DNA of 32,074 bases. It comes from Pelagibius sp. GTDB lineage: Bacteria; Pseudomonadota; Alphaproteobacteria; Kiloniellales; Kiloniellaceae. The DNA is taken from contig NZ_JANQOI010000033.1 in assembly GCF_028289705.1 (NCBI RefSeq), positions 1 through 32,074 on the forward strand, read 5' to 3'. The notes under the pieces are model-generated. The model saw only the letters and a program-made list of their open reading frames with translations. It was not told where the DNA came from and searched no databases. How positions within the stretch are numbered: the first letter of the stretch is position 1; every line of letters starts with the position of its first letter. Shown here in pieces: positions 8,532 through 14,834 of this stretch. Both the position numbers and the translations under genes were made by a program.

Positions 8532-8559
8532 GGCCGCCTGCCCGTTCATCTCGCAACGG

Positions 8560-8590
8560 TCACCCTCGGGCTCGTCCCGAGGGCCCATGG
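8560..8590. repeat. REP-like palindrome (family 1)
   Basis: CCCTCGGG-CTCGT-CCCGAGGG at 8563-8583 with the flanks TCAC and CCCAT seen in the other copies (20714, 23265). It lies about 30 bp after the stop codon of the PEP-mutase-family gene. Confidence 0.75.
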
Positions 8591-8678
8591 TGCCCTTGCA
8601 CGGACCTTGAACAGGCGCTAGTGGGACACCGCTTGCCGTGGCGGCGGCGGTGGCCCCGCGTGGCCAGCCGTCCAACGA

Positions 8679-9085
8679 TACCGAACCTTCTTCAGCGTAT
8701 GGCAAGGAGTTGAGAGGCGGCAATTCGGCGGCGCTTTCGGCTTGAGGAACTTCGGAGCCAACCGACCCGGCTAATGGCCGGTGGCGAGTTCACCCTGCTA
8801 TGTCGGCACAGCAAACAGGACGAGTTCATTTATGTTCTGGAAGGCACGGCAATTCTGGTGACGGAAAGCGAAGAGCTCTCGCGGTCACCGGGAATGTGCG
8901 CCGGCTCTCCAGCCAACGGGTTCGCCTTCCAGCTCGTGAACCGCACCGAGAGTGACGGGGCTATCCTGGGGGTCGCTGACCGGACCCTCGACGAAAAAGG
9001 TAGCTATCCCAACGACGACACCCAGGCCGTGCTCTGACTCGACGGCACATGGTCTTTCGCCCATAAGGACAGCCAGCGCTACTGA
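8679..9085 (+). pseudogene. Broken cupin-domain gene (frameshift and internal stop)
   Basis: Two frames together reconstruct one cupin protein. From 8679 one frame reads YRTFFSVWQGVERRQFGGAF then GLRNFGAN, ending at a TAA at 8772. The homology then continues in the next frame as TRLMAGGEF and, further on, DEFIYVLEGTAIL, CAGSPANG and YPNDD, implying loss of about one base near 8763-8765. A TGA at 9035-9037 then interrupts the same frame before the normal C-terminal segment LDGTWSFAHKDSQRY, which ends at 9083-9085. The joined product resembles the small single-domain cupin family with a GLxxFGxNL...DEFxYVLEG...YPDxD...FTHKDGxxY layout. No N-terminal start is visible. The central 87-residue frame (from the ATG at 8774) could still be translated but lacks the first strands, so loss of function is likely. 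Confidence 0.68.
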
Positions 9086-9318
9086 CGCTGCGACAGAGTC
9101 CGCGGTGTTCAGCCGACATTTTCAGCAATCTTCCAAGCCCTCAGTGTGGCGTCATCGAGCCAAAGTTCCGACAATCCAGCCGTGTGTGAGCACCTTCACA
9201 TTCCTGCGCCGAGAGTTACCCCACAATGAGCAAATCGCGGATCCGCGTGGCTTTCGCTTTGATCCCGCTCCGCGGCCGAACTTTCGAAACTAGGCCGATC
9301 AAAAGGGAAAGACTCATC

Positions 9319-10434
9319 ATGGCAAAACAAGCAACCACACTGCGCCAACTCGCTCAGGTTCGTGCTGACAATCGCACGCTGTTGAATGCTATCGTTGGAA
9401 ATCAGGGAACCGCGCTCGGGCGCAAGAACTTCACGCCTTCAGGTGAGCCAACGGGTGATCCCTGCATCATCGCCTACATGCCGCATAAGATCAGTCTTGA
9501 CCTGATCGCAAACAAACAGCGGGTCCCTGAGATACTGACCTCCGCCGATGGAACTCTCGAAGCGCCAACGGATGTCGTGGTGACAACTGTTCCCGATGAG
9601 CCGAAAGAGGAGCCACCGCTCTCACCTGACAATCAGCAACTGGTAAGGACGCTCCAGTGGCTCGACGGACAGCTTGATCACCTGCCGCCGGGCGCACAGG
9701 TTGGCGGGGCTGAACTGACGGACGAGGGGCTGGGGTCTTACTTCGGGACCATAGGCTTCGCGGTTCGCTCCACTTTGCCCGAAACGAGCATCAGCGGCTT
9801 TCTCACCAATCAGCACGTTGGCGGGACGGCTAGTCGGTCGATGTACATCCCGGGTGCCCAGCAACAGGCGATTCGCGTCGGCGTGACGCGCTCAGTGCGC
9901 GAGCATTATCCGGATGAACGGTGGATTGAAGGCGTGAACGAGAAATTCGCTTATGTCCGCACGGACGCTGCGTTCGTCGCCGCCGAAAACCACATCGCAC
10001 CACTCTTGAGAAACGACGTTCCACGTGTTGGCCAGGTCGCCGGCATTTACGAAGTAGACCTGGACACGATGGACGTGATCGGAACCCGAGTGAAGAAAGT
10101 GGGCCGGACCACCGGGCTTACACATGGGACTGTTGTCGCATTCGGATTTGGTATCCCAAACGCAAACGAAGCCATTGATCGGTTTCTCGGCTACGAGCCG
10201 GCCAACGTCTATACAGACTTTCTGATAGCGCCGCGGGAAGCAGGCCCGTTTAGCGCTCCTGGAGACTCAGGCTCCGGCATCCTTGTGGACGAAGCAGCGC
10301 ATAACAATGAGGCGCTCGGCTTGCTCTGGGGTGGATGGCCCACGGACATCGGCCGTGCCACCGGTTTGGAAGATCTCACCTACGGGATCAACCTGAAGCG
10401 GGTGTTTCAGGAGATGAAGCTTGAGTTGTTGTAG
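9319..10434 (+). CDS. NAL1-like trypsin-fold serine protease
   Basis: A 371-residue protein with a chymotrypsin-like domain: GFLTNQHVGG (catalytic His166), RTDAAFVAA (Asp216) and APGDSGSGIL (Ser317), so the full His-Asp-Ser triad is present. The stretch VGRTTGLTHGTV and the preceding long N-terminal region resemble the NAL1-type proteases known from plants and scattered bacteria. No signal peptide is evident, so it probably acts in the cytoplasm. The ATG at 9319 is preferred over 9226: AGGGAAAG lies about 8 nt upstream, and the added 31 residues are basic and unlike the family. Codon use is visibly less GC-rich than in the flanking core genes, and a decayed gene lies just upstream, consistent with acquired DNA. 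Its protein target is unknown. Confidence 0.82.
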   Translation: MAKQATTLRQLAQVRADNRTLLNAIVGNQGTALGRKNFTPSGEPTGDPCIIAYMPHKISLDLIANKQRVPEILTSADGTLEAPTDVVVTTVPDEPKEEPPLSPDNQQLVRTLQWLDGQLDHLPPGAQVGGAELTDEGLGSYFGTIGFAVRSTLPETSISGFLTNQHVGGTASRSMYIPGAQQQAIRVGVTRSVREHYPDERWIEGVNEKFAYVRTDAAFVAAENHIAPLLRNDVPRVGQVAGIYEVDLDTMDVIGTRVKKVGRTTGLTHGTVVAFGFGIPNANEAIDRFLGYEPANVYTDFLIAPREAGPFSAPGDSGSGILVDEAAHNNEALGLLWGGWPTDIGRATGLEDLTYGINLKRVFQEMKLELL

Positions 10435-10741
10435 CGGCTATCCCGTTGTGTATCGCTGCGAAAGCAGCACACTCGTGTTCGGTGTCGACACGTATAGAGC
10501 AAACTGAAGCTCGGTTGGAGCAAGCATGCGGTTGTTTCGGAGGTTTGCGACCGGACTCCGGCGACCAAGGCAGCGATGCCAACGACGGTATTCAGGCCAT
10601 GTCCGGCGAAGGCGGCAGGAGGTCCTTCACCAACGGGTACTTGCTTGTGGTTGGGTTTTGGCTGGGCGGAGCGGCAGATCTGGACAATTGTGAAAAGTGG
10701 GAGCACGACGAACGTCTCCCGCCCACGCTACCGCTCGTGGT
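10435..10741. other. Intergenic region between convergent genes
   Basis: About 307 bp between the protease and the aminotransferase, which face each other. A GCTGC-GAAA-GCAGC hairpin lies at 10455-10468, about 20 nt after the protease stop, but without a T-run, so it is at best a weak terminator. GTGTCGACAC is a short palindrome nearby. No coding frame looks convincing. Confidence 0.4.
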
Positions 10742-11602
10742 TCACCCCCCGTGGGCCCAGGTCCAGTAGGCTTCGCGGGCGGTGGTGCAGATGGGGCCGG
10801 GCTGCAGGGCGCGGTCCTCGACCTGGGTGATGGGGATCACCTTGCCGTAGTTGCCGGTGGAGAAGACCTCGTCGGCCTCCGTCACCTCCTGCCAGGTCAC
10901 CTGCTTCTCGTGGACCGGGATCCCCCGCTGTTCCAGCAGCATCTGGACCCGCTGTTTGGTGATGCCGTTGAGGAAGGTGCCGTTGGGCACCGGGGTGATG
11001 GCGGCGCCGTCCTTGGCGATCCAGATGTTGGCGGTGGCCAGTTCGGCGACGTTGCCCAGGGCATCCAGAACCACCGCGTTTTCGAAGCCGCGTTTGGAGG
11101 CTTCCCGCAGGGCGCGGGCGGAGTTGGGGTAGAGGCAGGAGGCCTTGGCGTCGGTCGGCGCCATGGACTGCATCGGCCGGCGGAAGCTCGAGAGGCAGAC
11201 CGAAAAGCCGTCGCCCGGCGGCAGCGGCGCCTCATAGATGGTAAAGCAGAAGCGCGTGCTCTCCGGGTCGCAGTCGACGAAACCGCGCTCGGCGAAGAGC
11301 ATGGGTCTGAGGTAGAGCGCCGCGTCCTTGTCGAAGTGCTTGAGCCCGTCCTGGGCGAGTTCCAGCATCTCGCCGGCGGAGTGCACGACGCCCAGGCCGA
11401 AGGTCTCCGCCGAATGGACCAGGCGCTCGCAGTGCAGGTCGAGATCGGGGGTCACGCCTTCGAACGCACGCGCGCCGTCGAAGACCACCGAGGCCATCCA
11501 GGCGGCATGGGTCATCGGCCCCATGATCGGCGGATTGCCTTCGATCCATTCGCCATCCAGGAAATGCACGGCTCTCGGCATGTCCATCGCGGGCGTCGTC
11601 AT
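10742..11602 (-). CDS. ilvE: Branched-chain amino acid aminotransferase, class IV (PLP-dependent)
   Basis: A 286-residue fold-type IV aminotransferase. Family features: FDGARAFEG near residue 41 (substrate loop), the PLP-binding Lys153 in DAKASCLYPNSARALREA, Glu187 in GNVAELATANIW, and a late TGNYGKVIPIT segment before the C-terminus. These match branched-chain aminotransferases, which interconvert Val/Leu/Ile and their 2-oxo acids using glutamate. D-amino-acid aminotransferase or 4-amino-4-deoxychorismate lyase is less likely because of the IlvE-type FDG.RAFEG motif, but many genomes have several paralogues, so the symbol is tentative. The ATG at 11600-11602 has an AGAGGGAAGAG Shine-Dalgarno about 8 nt upstream. 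It is transcribed alone, with about 335 bp of non-coding DNA before it. Confidence 0.82.
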   Translation of the reverse strand: MTTPAMDMPRAVHFLDGEWIEGNPPIMGPMTHAAWMASVVFDGARAFEGVTPDLDLHCERLVHSAETFGLGVVHSAGEMLELAQDGLKHFDKDAALYLRPMLFAERGFVDCDPESTRFCFTIYEAPLPPGDGFSVCLSSFRRPMQSMAPTDAKASCLYPNSARALREASKRGFENAVVLDALGNVAELATANIWIAKDGAAITPVPNGTFLNGITKQRVQMLLEQRGIPVHEKQVTWQEVTEADEVFSTGNYGKVIPITQVEDRALQPGPICTTAREAYWTWAHGG

Positions 11603-11823
11603 GCGCTGCTCTTCCCTCTTGCTGTCCGCTCGCTCTACGTTTCGGGCCGGCCCCGAGAAGACGGACCTCTTTCGGTTACGTCCCGGCGCAGCCTATCGGC
11701 TCGCCAGGGCAAGGGAAAGCACGGCGCGCAGGCCGGCGTCTTGGCCGATCTTGCGCGGCCCGGAGAGAGGGCGTTCAGAAGCGATGGCGATGCGGACGCC
11801 CCGCTGCGGGGGGCTATAGAGTT
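11603..11823. other. Non-coding DNA upstream of the aminotransferase gene
   Basis: About 220 bp between the aminotransferase start and the 97-bp hairpin element. A short G/C palindrome (GCCCC-GCTGC-GGGGGGC) sits at about 11798-11813. No gene or clear promoter was recognised. Confidence 0.35.
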
Positions 11824-11920
11824 TTCGACTTACGTCGAATCGGTTCCAGCCCACACCCCCGCCCGGCCACCCAGCGCCAGTATCCTATGGGTGGCCGGGC
11901 GGGGGTGCGGGCTGGTGCCG
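11824..11920. repeat. 97-bp compound hairpin element (family 3), copy A
   Basis: A small dyad (TTCGAC-TTAC-GTCGAA, 11824-11839) is followed by TCGGTTCC and a large stem-loop: arms 11847-11872 and 11889-11914 pair at 25 of 26 positions, enclosing the 16-nt loop AGCGCCAGTATCCTAT. It ends 17 bp past the stop codon of the S24-type regulator and could fold in its transcript as a terminator, although no T-run follows. Copy B is at 22151-22247. Confidence 0.85.
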
Positions 11921-11937
11921 TCAATACATGCAACCCT

Positions 11938-12570
11938 CTAGTGGCCGGCCCAGGAAATGCGCGAGACCCATTGCACCTGATTGGCCGGCAGGTTGCGGGC
12001 CGCCTGTTCGCGGCCCAGCGATTTCACCCAGAGCTCCTGCGGGTTTATGGCCTGCAGTTCGGAGATCAGCATCTCGCCCTGCTGCGTGCGCACCAGAACC
12101 CGGTCGCCGGGCGTCACATCGACACTCGGGCAGACCACCACGACATCGCCGTGGCGGAATACCGGCTGCAAGCCCTCGCCGCTGATTTCCAGGGCAAAGG
12201 CATGGGGGTCGGAAACGTCGGGAAAGGGGGTTTCCTCCCAGTGCGCCCGCAACGGCCGGCCCTGGGAATCGAAGTAGCCGGGCTGAGCGGCCTGGGCCAG
12301 ACGCAACTTCGGGAGCTGGCGTATGCCGACGGGGCTCTGCTGGTCTTCGACCAGGCTGACGAACTCGCCGAGGGAGGCGCCGGTGGCCGTGAGCACCTTC
12401 GCCAGAGACTCGGTGCTCGGCCAGCGCTGCTTGCCTTCCTTGGTGATGCGCTTGCTCTTGTTGAAGGTCGTCGGATCCAAACCTGCCTGCCGGGCGAGTC
12501 CCGAAGGGGAGAGCCCGTATCGCGCAGCAAGGCGGTCGATCGCCCGCCAAACACTTTGGTGTTCAAGCAT
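11938..12570 (-). CDS. S24/LexA-like HTH regulator lacking the Ser/Lys protease dyad
   Basis: A 210-residue protein with an N-terminal HTH (about residues 8-62, including GLSPSGLARQAGLDPTTFNK and RWPSTESLAKVL) and a C-terminal LexA/UmuD-type S24 domain (about 115-205). In this fold the catalytic Ser lies in G-D-S-M-x-P and the Lys in a later 'vxKxL' strand. Here the sequence is SGEGLQPVFRHGD, putting Gly133 at the Ser position, and MLISELQ, putting Ser170 at the Lys position. Self-cleavage is therefore unlikely, so this is probably a non-SOS repressor or a ligand/partner-controlled regulator. The start matches the family's usual MLEHxxxWxAID. No Shine-Dalgarno is present, so a nearly leaderless mRNA is possible. 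Copy A of the 97-bp hairpin follows the gene. Confidence 0.85.
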   Translation of the reverse strand: MLEHQSVWRAIDRLAARYGLSPSGLARQAGLDPTTFNKSKRITKEGKQRWPSTESLAKVLTATGASLGEFVSLVEDQQSPVGIRQLPKLRLAQAAQPGYFDSQGRPLRAHWEETPFPDVSDPHAFALEISGEGLQPVFRHGDVVVVCPSVDVTPGDRVLVRTQQGEMLISELQAINPQELWVKSLGREQAARNLPANQVQWVSRISWAGH

Positions 12571-12572
12571 GG

Positions 12573-12621
12573 GAACATTGTCTTATAAACGGAGAACTAA
12601 TGCACCAAGAACATAGTCTCA
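12573..12621 (-). promoter_or_regulatory. Direct repeats and -10-like box ahead of the S24-type regulator
   Basis: On the gene's strand TGAGACTATGTTC (12609-12621) and TAAGACAATGTTC (12573-12585) agree at 11 of 13 positions and start 36 bp apart. The proximal copy overlaps a TATAAG -10-like hexamer (12583-12588) only about 12 nt from the ATG. Each unit is itself a rough dyad around ACA/TGT. This is a good candidate autoregulatory operator; it is inferred from position and repetition only. Confidence 0.38.
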
Positions 12622-12802
12622 AAGGTAGTCAATTCGAAAAGCCTTCGCCATTTTTGGCTGCAATCCTCCGCCCACGCTCGTGTATCTCCAGACACGAGTC
12701 GGGTTGGCCTGAAGAGTGTGGCCGGGACAATCGCTTGCCGGGCAATTCAGGGCGCCTTGCAGATGGTTTCAAAGCCACGGTGCATGCTCTAACGTGGCGC
12801 GA

Positions 12803-13153
12803 ATGAATGCAGACATGATCTTTCATATCTGTCGCAAGGACGAATGGGAGTCGGCCCGCGCGAGCGGCCACTACGGCGGGTCCTCCCAGGACAGGGCGGA
12901 CGGCTTCATCCACTTCTCCGATGCCCGGCAGGTGGCGGAGTCCGCGGCTCGGCACCGCGCCGGGCAGGACGGCCTGGTCCTGCTGACGGTGGACAGCGAT
13001 GCGCTGGGGACGGCTTTGAAGTGGGAGCCTTCGCGCGGCGGCCAGTTGTTTCCGCACCTCTATGGGCCGCTGCCGGTCGCGGCGGTGCGCAGGGTGGACG
13101 ACCTGCCGCTGGGCCCGGACGGACGCCATCGCTTTCCGTCCTTGGACGGGTGA
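12803..13153 (+). CDS. DUF952 domain protein
   Basis: A 116-residue small protein matching the DUF952 family: the N-terminal MIFHICRKDEWESA, central DGFIHFSDARQV, and a WEPSRGGQLFPHLYGPLPVAAV segment near the end. Its biochemical role is unknown, although some members resemble glutathione S-transferase-associated or ADP-ribose-like folds. The ATG at 12803 is chosen; one at 12815 (beginning MIFHIC) is equally close to the family start, and neither has a strong Shine-Dalgarno. The stop lies 15 bp before pyrD, so the two are probably co-transcribed, an arrangement I believe is common in alphaproteobacteria. Confidence 0.85.
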   Translation: MNADMIFHICRKDEWESARASGHYGGSSQDRADGFIHFSDARQVAESAARHRAGQDGLVLLTVDSDALGTALKWEPSRGGQLFPHLYGPLPVAAVRRVDDLPLGPDGRHRFPSLDG

Positions 13154-13168
13154 AGCGGGAAAGACCCG

Positions 13169-14242
13169 ATGGCTGCCGCCTTTGTCTTCGACCGCCTGAT
13201 CGGCCCGGCGCTGAGACGGCTCGATCCGGAAACCGCCCACGGCCTGACCCTGCGGGCGCTGGGGGCCGGGCTCGCGCCGCGCCCGCGCGAGGGTGACGAC
13301 CCGCTGCTCGCCCAGCGGCTTTGGGGCCGCGACTTCGCCAATCCCCTTGGCCTCTCCGCCGGCTTCGACAAGGACGCCGCGGTCATGGCGCCGATGCTGG
13401 GGCTCGGCTTCGGCTTCGTCGAGGTGGGCAGCATCACGCCCCGGCCGCAGCCGGGCAATCCCCGGCCGCGCATTTTCCGCCTGCCCGAAGACGGTGCGGT
13501 GATCAACCGCCTCGGCTTCAACAGCGGCGGCCTGGTCCAGGCCCGCGCGCGGCTTCAGGCCTTTCGCAACCGCCCGGGCGGCGGCCTCGTGGGGGTCAAC
13601 CTCGGTAAGAACAAGGACAGCGCCAGCGCCGGCGCCGACTACGCGGAGGGCGCCGCCGCCCTCGCCCCCTTCGCCGACTATCTGGTGGTCAACGTCTCCT
13701 CGCCCAACACGCCGGGGCTGCGCGCGCTTCAGGGCCGTGGCGAGCTGGAGGACCTGCTGGGTCAGGTGACGTCGGCCCTGCCGTCACCGGCCCCGCCGCT
13801 GCTGCTGAAAATCGCGCCGGACCTGACCGACGCGGACAAGCGCGACATTGCCGAAGTCTGTCTGGCCCAGGGGGTCGCCGGCATCGTCGCCACCAACACC
13901 ACGGTGCAAAGGCCGGATGGTCTGAGAGGAGACGCCCGCGGCGAGGCCGGCGGCCTCTCGGGGCAGCCGCTGTTCGGCCCCTCCACGGCGGTGCTGTCGG
14001 AACTCTACAGCCTGACCGAAGGCAGGCTGCCGTTGATCGGTGTCGGCGGGGTGGCCTCGGGGGGCGATGCCTACCGCAAGATCCGCGCCGGCGCCTCTCT
14101 GGTGCAGCTCTACACCGCCCTGATCTATCAGGGACCGAACCTGGTCGCCCGCATCAAGCGCGAGCTGGCACGGCTGCTGCGCGAGGACGGCTTCGAGAAC
14201 ATCACCGCTGCCATCGGCGCCGATCACCGCTACAGCGGATAG
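13169..14242 (+). CDS. pyrD: Dihydroorotate dehydrogenase (quinone), class 2
   Basis: A 357-residue membrane-associated flavoenzyme of de novo pyrimidine synthesis that oxidises dihydroorotate to orotate and passes electrons to quinone. It has the class 2 layout: an amphipathic N-terminal helix (about 1-35) for quinone/membrane contact, LSAGFDKDA and EVGSITPRPQPGNPRPR for FMN binding, NRLGFNSGG, and NVSSPNTPGL with the catalytic Ser178. IGVGGVASGGDAYRKIRAGASLVQLYTA is the C-terminal FMN phosphate region. Length and motifs are complete. It follows the DUF952 gene by 15 bp, with GCGGGAAAG as a likely ribosome site, and converges on arsC with 41 bp between stop codons. Confidence 0.96.
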   Translation: MAAAFVFDRLIGPALRRLDPETAHGLTLRALGAGLAPRPREGDDPLLAQRLWGRDFANPLGLSAGFDKDAAVMAPMLGLGFGFVEVGSITPRPQPGNPRPRIFRLPEDGAVINRLGFNSGGLVQARARLQAFRNRPGGGLVGVNLGKNKDSASAGADYAEGAAALAPFADYLVVNVSSPNTPGLRALQGRGELEDLLGQVTSALPSPAPPLLLKIAPDLTDADKRDIAEVCLAQGVAGIVATNTTVQRPDGLRGDARGEAGGLSGQPLFGPSTAVLSELYSLTEGRLPLIGVGGVASGGDAYRKIRAGASLVQLYTALIYQGPNLVARIKRELARLLREDGFENITAAIGADHRYSG

Positions 14243-14283
14243 CGGGGGAGCGGCCTGGAACCGAGTTGTCGCGAAGCGACTTT

Positions 14284-14631
14284 CTAGAGAATCTCCAGCA
14301 CCGCTTCCGGCGGGCGGCCGAGGGCGACCTTGGCGCCATTGGTGACGATGGGCCGCTCGATCAGGATGGGATGCTCGACCATGGCGGCGATCAGCGCCTC
14401 GCGGCTGAGCTCGCCGGACCCCAGATTGAGCTCCTTGTAGGGCGCTTCCTTGCGGCGCATCAGCTCGCGCGGTTCCATCTTCAGCTTGTTCAGCAGACGG
14501 TCGAGGGTCGCGGCATCCGGCGTGTCCTTCAGGTACTCGACGACCTTAGGGTCGTGGCCCTGTTTGCGCAGCAGCGACAGGGTCTGGCGCGATTTGCTGC
14601 AGCGCGGGTTGTGATAGATGGTGACGGCCAT
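14284..14631 (-). CDS. arsC: Arsenate reductase (glutaredoxin type)
   Basis: A 115-residue thioredoxin-fold enzyme of the ArsC family. It has the N-terminal YHNPRCSKSRQTL with the catalytic Cys11, and the later ERPIV segment that supplies the conserved Arg near the active site. Members reduce arsenate to arsenite using glutathione/glutaredoxin, although some ArsC-like proteins (YffB, Spx) have other roles; the intact NPRCSKSR and RPI signatures favour true ArsC. No arsR, arsB or acr3 genes are adjacent, so this is a stand-alone copy. It is convergent with pyrD and divergent from the TipF-like gene. Confidence 0.9.
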   Translation of the reverse strand: MAVTIYHNPRCSKSRQTLSLLRKQGHDPKVVEYLKDTPDAATLDRLLNKLKMEPRELMRRKEAPYKELNLGSGELSREALIAAMVEHPILIERPIVTNGAKVALGRPPEAVLEIL

Positions 14632-14707
14632 CGTCTGGGCTCTCCTTTTGGGGTGGGCCTGCAGTCTCTCCGATTCCCGAAGCCGTGGAAATGCTTCAAC
14701 CGCGGGG

Positions 14708-14733
14708 TTAACGTTCCATTAACCATCTTTAAC
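14708..14733. promoter_or_regulatory. CtrA-type binding array (TTAA-N7-TTAAC and TTAA-N6-TTAAC)
   Basis: TTAACGTTCCATTAAC (14708-14723) matches the CtrA full-site consensus TTAA-N7-TTAAC exactly, and a third TTAAC at 14729-14733 forms a second pair with N6 spacing. The array lies about 100 nt before the TipF-like start and 77 nt before the divergent arsC start. CtrA is the cell-cycle response regulator that controls flagellar and polar genes in alphaproteobacteria. The match is seen; binding is inferred. Confidence 0.55.
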
Positions 14734-14834
14734 CGTCTTTCAAGACTGGCGGGGCAAAGTGAGGCCATGAATCGGGCCGATTCCCCAGTTTTGCGCGAGG
14801 CTTGGCCGGGCCTGACCGGCAAGCCTGCTTGAAC

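Noticed and set aside
10446-10769. Small plus-strand frame after the protease gene
   Set aside because: No ribosome site, low-complexity translation, and it overlaps the 3' end of the aminotransferase gene.
11824-11920. Integron attC site or insertion-sequence end
   Set aside because: No integrase, no R''/R' core sites and no transposase are nearby; the element is better explained as a dispersed hairpin repeat.
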